DNA of 64,000 bases from Flavobacteriaceae bacterium UBA5534. GTDB lineage: Bacteria; Bacteroidota; Bacteroidia; Flavobacteriales; Flavobacteriaceae. Position numbers and translations under genes: made by a program. The stretch covers positions 171,676 through 235,675 of the forward strand of contig DINS01000035.1 in assembly GCA_002426015.1 (NCBI GenBank). The letters are read 5' to 3'. Shown piece by piece: positions 8,585 to 17,719 of the stretch. How positions within the stretch are numbered: position 1 is the first letter of the stretch; each line of letters starts with the position of its first letter. A model generated the notes under the pieces. That model was not told the DNA's origin. It ran no database searches and saw nothing but the letters and a program-made list of their open reading frames with translations.

Positions 8585-9023
8585 CTTCGGTTATTGTAAA
8601 AGTATTGCCATTAAACTCTATAGTGTCACCTTTACTTTTTCCAATCAATAGCATGCCAATAGGTGAGAGGTGGGAAATGGCAAAATAACTGCAGTCAGCC
8701 AAATCTATTTTTCCAGCGCTTATGGAGATAAAAAAGTTATTATTGGTCGTTTTTACAACACTACCAACAATCACTTTATCAGAAACCGAATTGGGACTGA
8801 TGTTTTTTAACCCATCCAACATTTTGTTGGCTTCACTTAAGTGTTGTGAATTTTTCTCTAAATCGTTGAACAATTTTCCGTTGCCAGAATCATCGTCTTC
8901 ATCGCCACCTTTGTCGTTGCTCTCAATTGATTCTTTTATGGTTTCCAGTTCATTTTTGTAATTCGCTATGCGTTTGTTGGCATAATCGAAACAAGCTTGT
9001 AGTAAATCGTGTTTTATCTTCAT
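8577..9023 (-). CDS. GreA/GreB-like transcript cleavage factor homologue
   Basis: 148 residues: an N-terminal coiled-coil hairpin (about 1-75) and a C-terminal FKBP-like domain (about 80-148; SPIGMLLIGKSKGDTI matches the SPLARALLGKKVGDEV-type segment of GreA). The hairpin tip is very acidic (GGDEDDDSG), in the place where true Gre factors carry the catalytic Asp/Glu pair that helps RNA polymerase cleave backtracked RNA. It is divergent, so it may be a secondary-channel regulator rather than a genuine GreA. Its start overlaps the stop of the upstream gene by four bases (ATGA), so the two form an operon. Confidence 0.75.
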   Translation of the reverse strand: MKIKHDLLQACFDYANKRIANYKNELETIKESIESNDKGGDEDDDSGNGKLFNDLEKNSQHLSEANKMLDGLKNISPNSVSDKVIVGSVVKTTNNNFFISISAGKIDLADCSYFAISHLSPIGMLLIGKSKGDTIEFNGNTFTITEVI

Positions 9024-9433
9024 ATAACGGCAGCCATAATAGGCTCAAATACTTGTATATGACTAATGAAGCGCTCTTTTACAATATTCATGATACGTTT
9101 GTTCAAATCTGAAGAATTCTGGATATAAACTGCATATTCTTCAACTGTAAATTGACCAATAATCATTCCCTTAACCGAGTTACGGAACTTCATGTCTTTA
9201 TGTATGGCGTTTTCTATATAGTCTATTTGTTTTTGCAAAGATAATTCATAAAAAACATTTTTATGCTTTGCAACATAGTTTTTAAAAACTTCAATTAGCA
9301 AATCATGTTGTAGCTTAATCACAGGACGAATGGTTGTATTTTGAAATCGTTCGTCACTGCTCATCGTTTCAAAAACTGTCACGTTGGAAAGTTCTGGACG
9401 AATGTTCAGTAAATCAGTAGTTCGGTTAGACAT
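9020..9433 (-). CDS. Conserved helical protein of unknown function, coupled to GreA-like gene
   Basis: 137 residues, cytosolic and mostly alpha-helical, with no membrane segment. The central motif TIRPVIKLQHDLLIEVFKNY is the most family-like part. Homologues in Flavobacteria have been labelled as glyoxalases, but no glyoxalase metal site is recognisable. The coding end overlaps the next gene's start by four bases, so the product is probably made in step with the GreA-like protein. Confidence 0.65.
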   Translation of the reverse strand: MSNRTTDLLNIRPELSNVTVFETMSSDERFQNTTIRPVIKLQHDLLIEVFKNYVAKHKNVFYELSLQKQIDYIENAIHKDMKFRNSVKGMIIGQFTVEEYAVYIQNSSDLNKRIMNIVKERFISHIQVFEPIMAAVI

Positions 9434-9587
9434 GGCGTTTAGTTTTGTTTAAAAATAAAAAGAATGCTCGGTTCATAGTAAGGCAGTCTTATTTGTTGTT
9501 AACGGGTTTATTAACAAAATTGATAATTGGCATCAAATCATAAGGTTTTATTATATCGTAGTACTTACCAATAAAAATTATATGGCT

Positions 9588-9595
9588 TATATTTG
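9588..9595 (+). promoter_or_regulatory. Putative -7 promoter element TATATTTG for the DUF72 gene
   Basis: Exact match to the Bacteroidetes TAnnTTTG consensus, 16 bp before the ATG at 9612. No convincing TTTG -33 element is seen at the usual distance, so this is moderate evidence only. Confidence 0.45.
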
Positions 9596-9611
9596 AATAA
9601 AACATTTATAG

Positions 9612-10496
9612 ATGAAATTTGGAAGTGTTGATAATCCTGAAAATATAGACTTCACTTTGCCGCAAGATCATATCGATACTGCGCGTGTGCTCAATAAGGT
9701 AAAAGATGACAATCTACCAGATATTTATGTCGGTTGTGCCAAATGGAACAAGGCAGACTTAAAGGGTTTTTATCCAAAGGGAACCAAAGATGAACTTGGG
9801 TATTATTCGCGTCAGTTCAATTCTATAGAGCTTAATGCTACTTTTTATCGAATTTTCCCATCTGATACTTTTTTGGGTTGGTATGACAAAACACCAGAGA
9901 ATTTTAAATTCTTTCCTAAATTAAATCAAGAAATCAGTCATTGGAAACGATTAAATGAAGTACACGCCATTGTTGAAGATTATTTGAATAATGCATCAAA
10001 CCTTCAAGAAAAGCTTGGCACCATTTTCTTGCAAATGCATAATAACTTTGCGCCAAAAGATTTTGATAGAGTCGTTGAGTTTGTTGAGCGTTGGCCAAAA
10101 GAGTTTCCATTGGCTATTGAGTTTAGACATACCGATTGGTATAATAATGAAACCGTATCCAACCAATTATATGATTTGTTGGAAACAAACAATGTTTCTA
10201 ATGTTATTGTCGATACTGCTGGAAGAAGAGATTTGATGCATATGCGATTGACCAACCCAACAGCCTTTGTGCGTTATGTTGGTGCCAACCATCCAAGTGA
10301 TTACACACGTTTGGACGATTGGGTCAAACGGTTAAAAGAATGGCAGGAGCAAGGGATTAAAGAGATAGATTTCTTCATCCATCAAAATATAGAAAAGGAA
10401 TCGCCTTTGCTTTCAGCTTATTTTATAAAAAAACTAAATGAAGAACTAGGAAGTAATTTGAAAATCCCAAATGATAATGGGCCACAATTATTTTAG
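9612..10496 (+). CDS. DUF72 family protein (TIM-barrel-like)
   Basis: 294 residues, cytosolic. It has the DUF72 (YecE-like) hallmarks: IYVGCAKWNKADLKGFYP near residues 35-53, an EFRHTDWY motif around 170 and the repeated strand/helix pattern of a TIM barrel. No enzymatic activity is firmly established for the family. A 20-bp gap separates it from the thioesterase gene, so the two are probably co-transcribed. Confidence 0.9.
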   Translation: MKFGSVDNPENIDFTLPQDHIDTARVLNKVKDDNLPDIYVGCAKWNKADLKGFYPKGTKDELGYYSRQFNSIELNATFYRIFPSDTFLGWYDKTPENFKFFPKLNQEISHWKRLNEVHAIVEDYLNNASNLQEKLGTIFLQMHNNFAPKDFDRVVEFVERWPKEFPLAIEFRHTDWYNNETVSNQLYDLLETNNVSNVIVDTAGRRDLMHMRLTNPTAFVRYVGANHPSDYTRLDDWVKRLKEWQEQGIKEIDFFIHQNIEKESPLLSAYFIKKLNEELGSNLKIPNDNGPQLF

Positions 10497-10516
10497 AAAA
10501 TTTAAAATTATTTACA

Positions 10517-10906
10517 ATGAGATTTCACACACGCAAATGGGTAAAACCAGAAGATTTAAACCCAAACGGAACTTTATTTGGTGGACGATTGCTGGCCTGG
10601 ATTGATGAAGAAGCTGCGCTCTATACAGTGGTACAATTGGAAAACAATAAAATTGTTACAAAATATATTTCAGAAATCAATTTTATGAGCTCCGCAAAAC
10701 AAGGAGATATTGTAGAGATTGGTATGGAAGTCATTAAATTTGGAACTTCATCGTTGACCATACGCTGCGAAGCTCGAAATATGATGACGAGAGAAACCAT
10801 CCTAACTGTTGACAATATCATTATGGTCAATCTTGATGATGAAGGCAAACCTAAACCTCACGGAAAGACTAAAGTGGAGTTTGTAAGTGATCGGTTGAAA
10901 AGTTAA
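10517..10906 (+). CDS. Acyl-CoA thioesterase, hotdog fold (YciA/ACOT type)
   Basis: 129 residues, single hotdog domain. The motif NPNGTLFGGRLLAWIDEEAA, with its Asn and Asp, is the substrate-site helix of the acyl-CoA hydrolase family that cleaves medium- and long-chain acyl-CoA to free acid and CoA. EINFMSSAKQGDIVEI follows. The length is slightly short of bacterial YciA. The 3' end overlaps the convergent MscS gene by 4 bp. Confidence 0.9.
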   Translation: MRFHTRKWVKPEDLNPNGTLFGGRLLAWIDEEAALYTVVQLENNKIVTKYISEINFMSSAKQGDIVEIGMEVIKFGTSSLTIRCEARNMMTRETILTVDNIIMVNLDDEGKPKPHGKTKVEFVSDRLKS

Positions 10907-12147
10907 TTGTTCTGAATTGCTCCAGTGCTTAATTCGTATAATTCTAAATCAAAATACGGAACAGCTGCTATGGCATGGTCAAAAATATCAGACATGATAT
11001 ATTCGTAGTTTTCCCATCGTTTGTCACTGCTAAATGCATAAATCTCTAGAGGCAATCCTTGTGGTGTTGGTGCCAATTGTCTTACCATGATAAACATATC
11101 TTTGTTGATGGCAGAATGGTTTTCAATATACGTTTGCAAGTATTTTCTAAACACCCCAAGATTGGTCAAGTTTCGACCATTGATCAGTAACGATTTATCA
11201 ATTTTATTATTGGTATTGAAAGACTTAATGTCTTTTTCTCTATGCTCTAAATAATCAGTGATTAACTGAATCTCCTTTAATTTTTTAACTTGATCGTCAG
11301 ATAAATAATGAACACTGTTGGCTTTGATTAACAAAGATCGTTTAATTCTTCGTCCACCAGACGCTTGCATACCTCTCCAATTTTTGAAGGAATCCGAAAT
11401 CAAAGCATAGGTTGGAATATGGGTAATGGTCATATCAAAATTCTGCACCTGTACAGTTGAGAGATTGATCTCAATCACATCACCATCTGCTCCATATTTG
11501 TCCATGGTAATCCAATCTCCAATACGAACAGAATCATTGATTGCTACTTGAATACTGGCAACAAAGCCAAGAATGGTATCTTTAAATATCAATAATAAAA
11601 TTGCAGAAGCTGCACCCAAAGTGGTGAAAAACGTCCAAAGGGGAATCCCTGTCAAGACTACAAAACACAATCCAAAACCAGTAATCCAAACAAATAACAT
11701 GACAACTTGGATATAACTATCAATAGGTTTGTCTTTAAGTCTTGGTAAGGTCTTAAAATAAGATTCAAGGGTCCTCAAAATGCTTCTCAAAATCCAGATA
11801 GATAGTAAAATTCCATAGACTTTTAAAACGATAATGATAAATTTTTCAAATTCAGGATAATCATAGAAAACCACTGGGAACAACCTAATTGTCAAAAACA
11901 AAGGCACTAAATGCGCAATGTTGCGAGGCGCTTTATGGCTTACCAGGAAATCATCAAAGTTAGATTTAGAACGTTTTGCATAAGCATTGAAGGCACGTAC
12001 CAAAATTTTCCTAGCGATAAAATCAGACACAAAAATGATGATACACAAAATGATCAATAAAGCTAACATATTAAAGAATGTCGTTGCTTTATCTGATAGA
12101 CCTAAATCAAAAAAGTAATCACAAAAATAATGACTGATCTCTTCCAT
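10903..12147 (-). CDS. Mechanosensitive ion channel of the MscS family (YbdG-like)
   Basis: 414 residues. N-terminal membrane helices (about 20-45, 75-90, 98-120, 145-180) are followed by the pore-lining helix with TLGAASAILLLIFKDTILG, then the MscS beta-domain (VRIGDWITM.. DGDVIEINLSTVQVQNFD) and a large cytoplasmic vestibule with an insert typical of the YbdG/MscM branch. These channels release solutes on hypo-osmotic shock. Its start shares one base with the DUF3817 stop upstream on the same strand, so both are translated from one mRNA. Confidence 0.92.
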   Translation of the reverse strand: MEEISHYFCDYFFDLGLSDKATTFFNMLALLIILCIIIFVSDFIARKILVRAFNAYAKRSKSNFDDFLVSHKAPRNIAHLVPLFLTIRLFPVVFYDYPEFEKFIIIVLKVYGILLSIWILRSILRTLESYFKTLPRLKDKPIDSYIQVVMLFVWITGFGLCFVVLTGIPLWTFFTTLGAASAILLLIFKDTILGFVASIQVAINDSVRIGDWITMDKYGADGDVIEINLSTVQVQNFDMTITHIPTYALISDSFKNWRGMQASGGRRIKRSLLIKANSVHYLSDDQVKKLKEIQLITDYLEHREKDIKSFNTNNKIDKSLLINGRNLTNLGVFRKYLQTYIENHSAINKDMFIMVRQLAPTPQGLPLEIYAFSSDKRWENYEYIMSDIFDHAIAAVPYFDLELYELSTGAIQNN

Positions 12148-12437
12148 TATGAACTGTGCTTTAGATATTTTTTGTCAACAAAAAAAGTTCCGAAAGGAAT
12201 GATAGAAGCTAAAAGAACCGCCCCTAATGTTTTATTGGTCCATTTTAATTTTGAACCAATGATAACCGCCAAAACGACATAAGCAATAAATAACAAACCA
12301 TGAGGCATCCCTAACAGTTTGACATATTTTGGCTCATCAAAAAACCATTTTAAGGGAGAGGCAATTCCTAGCAGTAAAATATATGAAACACCTTCTAAAA
12401 AGGCGACTATCCTAAATACATTTAATAATGAAAACAT
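12147..12437 (-). CDS. DUF3817 integral membrane protein
   Basis: 96 residues, three membrane helices. It carries the DUF3817 features FRIVAFLEGVSYILLL near the N-terminus and GMPHGLLFIAYVVL in the middle. Function unknown. It is directly upstream of the mechanosensitive channel (one-base overlap). A 12-bp perfect inverted repeat ends on the first base of its start codon (see separate entry), which could limit translation. Confidence 0.85.
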   Translation of the reverse strand: MFSLLNVFRIVAFLEGVSYILLLGIASPLKWFFDEPKYVKLLGMPHGLLFIAYVVLAVIIGSKLKWTNKTLGAVLLASIIPFGTFFVDKKYLKHSS

Positions 12438-12470
12438 ATGGTATTTTTATTTGGCTACAAAAATACCATA
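12437..12470 (-). promoter_or_regulatory. 12-bp perfect inverted repeat abutting the DUF3817 start codon
   Basis: Arms TATGGTATTTTT and AAAAATACCATA with a 10-nt spacer. On the minus strand the proximal arm runs into the first base of the ATG. No T run follows, so it is not a standard terminator for the upstream T9SS gene; an operator or a translation-masking hairpin is possible. Confidence 0.5.
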
Positions 12471-12485
12471 CGTTAAAGGATTAGT

Positions 12486-14684
12486 CTAGCTTTTAACAAC
12501 TTTTTTAACAAGAATCACATCATTTGATGCATTGCGAAGTTTTACAAAGTAAAAGCCAGAAGCAATATTTTTGGTGTCGAGAGTAACAGTTCTGTTAGAT
12601 TTTTGAACTACGCGATTTAAAATCAGTTTTCCATCGATACTGTATAGTTCAACATTTAATAAACCGTTATAATCTGATGTAATGTTGAATTGGTCAGTAA
12701 ATGGTATAGGGAACAGTTTAGTAGTTAAAACGGTTTCTTCTGGTGATGTACTTAATGTTCCATTAAAGTATTGCAATGCAAGATTGTAGGTGTCTTTGCC
12801 AATTTTGTCACCAATGATTCGCCCTCTAATGTCGTCAATAGGAGGGTGGATGCCTCCCCAGATTCTTGACAAACTTGTTTGGTCAGAAGCATCTCTATAA
12901 GTAGCCCACTGTAGGGTCATGTTTTGGCTTGGGCCTTGTTCAAACACTAAAAAGTTATTTTGTTCAATATCAAACGTGCCCATACCACCAGGAAAAAATT
13001 CATCACCAGTAACCATAGTCATAACTTCGGCCGCAGCTCTTGAAAATGTTGAGTGTCCAGAAAGATACCCTGCAAACGGAGGAGAGACAAATGTTGGTCG
13101 TTGATAAGGCCACCAATGGGTTCCTAAAATCCATCCAACACCTGCAAACTGTGTGTTTGGGTCAGTGATATCATCTGGTCCTTTCCATGTATATATTTTT
13201 ATCTTATTGACGTTTTCATTGCTTGGTCCTGCAAGTGGATCGCCAGGCTGTATCAATTCAATACGTCCAGGAATTAAAGGCATTCCATGTGGATCGTAAC
13301 TCGGCAAAGAGGCATTCGAGCTTTGTCCTTTTCCTGCCATATATCGAATAGCAGATACTGGACGAACATAATCATAATATCCTTTTATGCCCCAAATATT
13401 GACAGCGCAATCGTGCACTGCACCACCTAGAGTCAAATAGGTCTTTACATCCCATTCCAAATCACTTAAAGTTGGCCCTTGACCTCCTAGTTTTTTTATG
13501 GTTGCTGGATGATCACTTACATAGTTTAATATGGTAAACCAATGTCCTGGAGGGGTTTCCGAACTTGGACCGTCGGCCCAAAACTCTGCAAGAACCCTTG
13601 CGTAATCCGATCTTTTGACCAATTGTGGAGCATAAGGTTGATTGGTATATGGGTTTAAAGGTCGACCTGTACTTGGGTCACCACCATCCATAAAGTCATA
13701 AAAAGCTTGATATTCTGCAAAAGTCTGTGGGTAATTGGCAATGTCAAAATTACCAAGAGCTCCTGGTGATATATCAATCATTGTATTGTCATTTGGGTCT
13801 AGGTGAGAAGACCAAGAAGCCACAAGTGCAAAATTCCATTTATAAGGGTCGTCTATACCATTTTCATTAGAGTTTTGAATATAGGCAGGAGCACCTGGAT
13901 TATTATAGACGTAACAATCAAAACCATCATTCAAAATTTGTAAATCTTGATTTTTTAAACAAAATGGTGTTACCTGTCCCCATTCTGGACTTAAAAAAGC
14001 GGGTGTGTTTTGTGGAAACACATTTCCTGATTGATCTATAAATACATCAAAGGCTAAAGGTTGCCAACGATTAGGGTCAGCCATATCATTAGTATCAGAA
14101 TAATGATTGGTTAACATAATCATTGGTTCGTTAGCAGGAGTGTAATAACTATTGGCATACCCAAATTGCTCATTGGAATTATCTTGTAATCCAAAAGCAA
14201 TCATTTGGCTAGCTAAATAATTACCTAAAGCCCTGTAATCGCCTGTGCTATAATCTGTACTTGTGAAGTTTTTATCATAGCCATAACTGTTAAACAAATC
14301 TGTAAATGATTGCTCTGTTATGATACCTCCTGGTGAATTTGAAAAACGATGGTTCAACAGTCGATACATTGCATAACTAATGATTTGGTGTCTTGCAGTA
14401 TTCACATCTGCAGGATAGGCAATGCCATTGAAAGGACAGTTATAACCACCAAAGGTCTTTCCTAAAAATACCGTGGTTGCCTGGCTATCAAAAACAGCCC
14501 AGGCATCGTACATCACCAATGATGTATGAAATAAATTTCGTGCATGAACAGTTGGTCTTGCAAAATCAATTCGGATAGCATCCAATAAAACGTCATTCCA
14601 TTCTCTAGCAACAGAGTGTTGTGCTCGAACAGTGACTGAATATGAAGTTAATAGTAGTAATAATACTAGAGTAATTTTTCTCAT
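12486..14684 (-). CDS. Secreted vanadium-haloperoxidase/PAP2-like protein with T9SS sorting domain
   Basis: 732 residues. A signal peptide (about 1-21, ending VRAQ) is followed by an all-helical vanadium-dependent haloperoxidase/acid phosphatase fold. The three PAP2 motifs are present: K-x6-RP in KGYYDYVRP (about 435-443), a GYLSGHSTFSRA variant of PSGH (about 539-550, Pro replaced by Leu) and SR-x5-H-x3-D in SRIWGGIHPPIDD (about 605-617). A C-terminal ~75-residue T9SS type A domain (LFPIPFTDQFNI ... GFYFVKL ... KKVVKS) targets it across the outer membrane. The activity could be halide oxidation or phosphatase; the sequence does not decide. Monocistronic, minus strand. Confidence 0.88.
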   Translation of the reverse strand: MRKITLVLLLLLTSYSVTVRAQHSVAREWNDVLLDAIRIDFARPTVHARNLFHTSLVMYDAWAVFDSQATTVFLGKTFGGYNCPFNGIAYPADVNTARHQIISYAMYRLLNHRFSNSPGGIITEQSFTDLFNSYGYDKNFTSTDYSTGDYRALGNYLASQMIAFGLQDNSNEQFGYANSYYTPANEPMIMLTNHYSDTNDMADPNRWQPLAFDVFIDQSGNVFPQNTPAFLSPEWGQVTPFCLKNQDLQILNDGFDCYVYNNPGAPAYIQNSNENGIDDPYKWNFALVASWSSHLDPNDNTMIDISPGALGNFDIANYPQTFAEYQAFYDFMDGGDPSTGRPLNPYTNQPYAPQLVKRSDYARVLAEFWADGPSSETPPGHWFTILNYVSDHPATIKKLGGQGPTLSDLEWDVKTYLTLGGAVHDCAVNIWGIKGYYDYVRPVSAIRYMAGKGQSSNASLPSYDPHGMPLIPGRIELIQPGDPLAGPSNENVNKIKIYTWKGPDDITDPNTQFAGVGWILGTHWWPYQRPTFVSPPFAGYLSGHSTFSRAAAEVMTMVTGDEFFPGGMGTFDIEQNNFLVFEQGPSQNMTLQWATYRDASDQTSLSRIWGGIHPPIDDIRGRIIGDKIGKDTYNLALQYFNGTLSTSPEETVLTTKLFPIPFTDQFNITSDYNGLLNVELYSIDGKLILNRVVQKSNRTVTLDTKNIASGFYFVKLRNASNDVILVKKVVKS

Positions 14685-14793
14685 TATCAGTAGATTAAAA
14701 AGATTATGTTAACAAAAATATAAAAGTAAATCAAATAACCAATATATTGAGAATAACTATCGTTGAAAGCTAATTTTTTTTGGATTAAAGAAC

Positions 14794-15249
14794 TTAAAAT
14801 GCATATAACCACTCTGAATGGACATCATTTTTGAGGGTTTCTATTAACCTAAAGTCATTTTTTAAATAAAAATTATGAAGTCGTTCTTCTTCAATCAAAA
14901 GCCAAAAATGTTGCTCTGGAAGTTCCTTTTTTAATTGATTGAGCCAAAACGAACCTAGATTCATGTTGCGCATATCTTCAGCCACCCATAAATAACCAAT
15001 ATATAAATAGCCTTTATCAAACCAAGATTGAGCTTCTTTTTTGTAATATGAAATATCTGGTGAACAGGTAGAAAACAAAATACCGCCTGCAATGACGTGA
15101 CCTTCACTTTCGATAATGTAAATCGTAGCGGTGTTCTTGTAGTTGTCCCAATGAGGTACGATTTCGTCTTGCCAATCTTGAGGTAAGATATCAAAAAACT
15201 GATCTGGATCGGCATCTAGCTTTTTAAAATGGTACTTGGTCGTCGTCAT
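14794..15249 (-). CDS. GNAT-family N-acetyltransferase
   Basis: 151 residues with the GNAT fold: strand pair VIAGGILF (about 52-60), the acetyl-CoA motif A region YLWVAEDMRNMNLGSFWL (RNMNLGS as R-x-x-x-x-G-x) and C-terminal LIEEERLHNFYLKNDFRLI. The substrate is unknown. It starts 14 bp after the stop of the PurD-like ATP-grasp gene on the same strand, so the two are probably one operon and one pathway. Confidence 0.85.
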   Translation of the reverse strand: MTTTKYHFKKLDADPDQFFDILPQDWQDEIVPHWDNYKNTATIYIIESEGHVIAGGILFSTCSPDISYYKKEAQSWFDKGYLYIGYLWVAEDMRNMNLGSFWLNQLKKELPEQHFWLLIEEERLHNFYLKNDFRLIETLKNDVHSEWLYAF

Positions 15250-15263
15250 ACAGTATTAATTGA

Positions 15264-16571
15264 TTATAAAAGTCCCCAAGACCATAACTTGTCAGAGTCT
15301 TCAAACCAACGGTCTCCAATATCGGTTCGATAATAACCATTATTGACAATAACATTACTCATACGATTGTTCATCATTTTTTGAGCGTCTTTCATCGTGA
15401 GTCCAGTACCAGAGACCAATAAGGCAATACCTGTATTTCCAGTAATGAGCCACTCATCGTTTACTTTTTTAAGGTGCATTGGATGGATGCCTTCCTTCAA
15501 ATCTTTTCTAAATACCACAACAGCATCTTTTGAGAACAGCTCGAAAGTTTTCTTGTCATCATACGGAAATGGTGGTACCACAATAAAAGCACCTACTTGA
15601 AACCCTTTTTTAGTGTTGATCTTAAAGGATTCTCCAGAAGCGATTTTATAAAGCAGATGCCCAATTGGTTCATTAAATCCAGCACGCTGAATAAAGATTT
15701 GAGGATAACCAAAGCGAGAGGTAAATTCTAATGGATATATGCCATTGCCGTTGACAATACAATTGATATCTATATGGCCAACAAAATTGCTTTTGGCCAA
15801 AGTCGATTCAAATTTTTTGAGTGTTGCATCAAAAATAGGGGAGTCATTGACCCAAAACATACTCGAACCCATTTCACCTGTTGAGACGCCCAATTCTTTT
15901 GGAAATAGTTTTTTGTGCTCGAAAGTGATGTTTATTGGACGGAGAAACGTTTTTCCATTAAAAAAAGCAGCAACCGATATCTCGACGCCTTTTACTTTTT
16001 TCTGTAATTGAAAATTGCCAAAGTCGTTGCCCCAAGATTTGTCATAGGCTTTTAAAACCCTTATGACATCCAAGCCTTCATCATCGCTACCAACAAAAAG
16101 TAATTGTTTTAATTCTTGCGTTTCTCCAGATGGTTTTACCACATAGGCATCAGGGTTTTTCTGTACATAATCAATGGCATCCTGAAAACTAACAAACTCC
16201 TTAAAGGGCAGGGTTTTGATTTTATGTTTCTTCAATTCATCCTGGCCAAAACTGCGGTCTAATTCTAACAAATCGGTATATTCATTGCCACCAAAAACCA
16301 ATTTCCCTTTTGCTCGCAGTTCTGAGCAAACACTACCAAAGCCTGTATAATCAAAAATAAGAACATCAGCCCAATCGATATGTTTTTTCCAATCTTTTAC
16401 TTTTTTGACAAAACCAGTTCCAATTTCTCTAGAAGGCTTATCTTCAATGTATAATTTAACCTCATTGCCTTCTTGCAAAGTAGCGTAGGCTGTGTCTAGA
16501 ATTTCTCCCCAACGGGATATGAACAGGAATTTTTTACTGAAATCAGACTCTTTTTTCAAAGTATTTGACAA
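15264..16571 (-). CDS. PurD-like ATP-grasp ligase (GARS-related, not a standard PurD)
   Basis: 435 residues. It is laid out like phosphoribosylamine-glycine ligase: Rossmann-like N-domain (1-105), ATP-grasp domain (about 110-330, with YVVKPSGET, the acidic HIDINCIV and PLEFTSRFGYPQ metal-binding strand) and a C-terminal domain. The N-terminal GGREHA motif of true PurD is missing, so it likely joins a carboxylate to a different amine. Other purine genes are absent nearby. A GNAT acetyltransferase follows 14 bp later. The reaction is unknown; ATP-dependent amide formation is the family inference. Confidence 0.8.
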   Translation of the reverse strand: MSNTLKKESDFSKKFLFISRWGEILDTAYATLQEGNEVKLYIEDKPSREIGTGFVKKVKDWKKHIDWADVLIFDYTGFGSVCSELRAKGKLVFGGNEYTDLLELDRSFGQDELKKHKIKTLPFKEFVSFQDAIDYVQKNPDAYVVKPSGETQELKQLLFVGSDDEGLDVIRVLKAYDKSWGNDFGNFQLQKKVKGVEISVAAFFNGKTFLRPINITFEHKKLFPKELGVSTGEMGSSMFWVNDSPIFDATLKKFESTLAKSNFVGHIDINCIVNGNGIYPLEFTSRFGYPQIFIQRAGFNEPIGHLLYKIASGESFKINTKKGFQVGAFIVVPPFPYDDKKTFELFSKDAVVVFRKDLKEGIHPMHLKKVNDEWLITGNTGIALLVSGTGLTMKDAQKMMNNRMSNVIVNNGYYRTDIGDRWFEDSDKLWSWGLL

Positions 16572-16630
16572 TTGGATTTTATTGAACGAAGGTAGTTATT
16601 TTTTGAATCTAAAATTAAAATATAAACCAA

Positions 16631-16659
16631 AAAAAGACTGCTCAACAAGCAGTCTTTTT
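16631..16659 (-). terminator. Intrinsic terminator after the OmpA-like gene
   Basis: Perfect 12-bp stem AAAAAGACTGCT / AGCAGTCTTTTT with a 5-nt loop, flanked by A/T runs, so it can act on both strands. It separates the OmpA-like gene from the downstream ATP-grasp gene. Confidence 0.85.
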
Positions 16660-16683
16660 GAATGGATTAATGTACTGTAAGGG

Positions 16684-17514
16684 TTATTCTTTTGAAGCCA
16701 TTAACGCAAAGAACTTATCAATGTTTGGCAGTATGATAATACGAGTTCTTCTGTTGGCTGCTCTGTTTTCTTTTGTATCATTTTCAGCTACAGGCTGATA
16801 AAAACTACGACCAGCAGCAATCAGTTTTTCTGGAGCCACATTGTAATCTTCTTGAAGCTTACGAACTACCGAAGTGGCACGAAGTACGCTCAAATCCCAG
16901 TTGTCAGATACTTTAGCGTTACTTATGCTTCTTGAGTCGGTATGGCCTTCAACCATTGCCTCAATACTTGGTTCTGAATTGATGACATCAGCCAATTTTT
17001 TTAAGATGTCGTTCGCTTTTGGGCTCACTTTATAACTTGCTGAATCAAATAAGAGCTTATCTGAAATAGATATCATCACGACAGTTTCCTCTATATTGAT
17101 AGAGATGTCTTCATCTTCTTCAAGACTTGAAGTGTCCATAGAGTTTTTAAGATTGTGTTTAATGGCCAGATTCATGGAGTCTTTCAATGTCTTAACATTC
17201 ACAAAATAAGCAGGTGGTACTTTTTTCAAAGTTTCACGCATGGACTTCTTTGTGTTTTCAGAAATGACAGCACCATCTATACTTACTAACTTGGCATCAT
17301 TGTCTTTGGTTAATGAACTTATTTTGGTATTATACTGATCAACTCGTGCCTGAATAGCATCAAACTTGGCTTCGAGTTCTTCTTTTTCAACTTTGGTTTT
17401 GGTAAGTTCGCTCTTTATTTGTCCATTTTCGGTCTCAAGTGCAACATATTTCTTTTTTGAAACACATGAAGCTAATAATACGACAGCAATAAGGCTAATT
17501 GAAATTTTTTTCAT
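16684..17514 (-). CDS. OmpA-family lipoprotein with coiled coil
   Basis: 276 residues. The lipoprotein signal peptide ends VVLLASC (Cys17). A coiled coil follows (about 25-70), then a linker, then an OmpA C-terminal peptidoglycan-binding domain (about 150-265) with EGHTDSRSI, the key Asp, and NRRTRIIILPN at the end. It probably tethers the outer membrane to the cell wall. Monocistronic; its terminator is at 16631. Confidence 0.92.
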   Translation of the reverse strand: MKKISISLIAVVLLASCVSKKKYVALETENGQIKSELTKTKVEKEELEAKFDAIQARVDQYNTKISSLTKDNDAKLVSIDGAVISENTKKSMRETLKKVPPAYFVNVKTLKDSMNLAIKHNLKNSMDTSSLEEDEDISINIEETVVMISISDKLLFDSASYKVSPKANDILKKLADVINSEPSIEAMVEGHTDSRSISNAKVSDNWDLSVLRATSVVRKLQEDYNVAPEKLIAAGRSFYQPVAENDTKENRAANRRTRIIILPNIDKFFALMASKE

Positions 17515-17719
17515 AATTAAGTTTTAATGGTTTTATATATGTACGGTCAGAGTATGCATATAGACGTTCAAATGTTAAATTTTATAGTTTTTTAACAATT
17601 TTAGCTTGTTCATTAAGTTAATGATTTAATATAAGACGATGTTAGCAGTGTTGAAATATTCAATATATTTATTCCCAATTTCCTTGTTATTTTTAGATGT
17701 TTTATAAATCTGTTTTACC

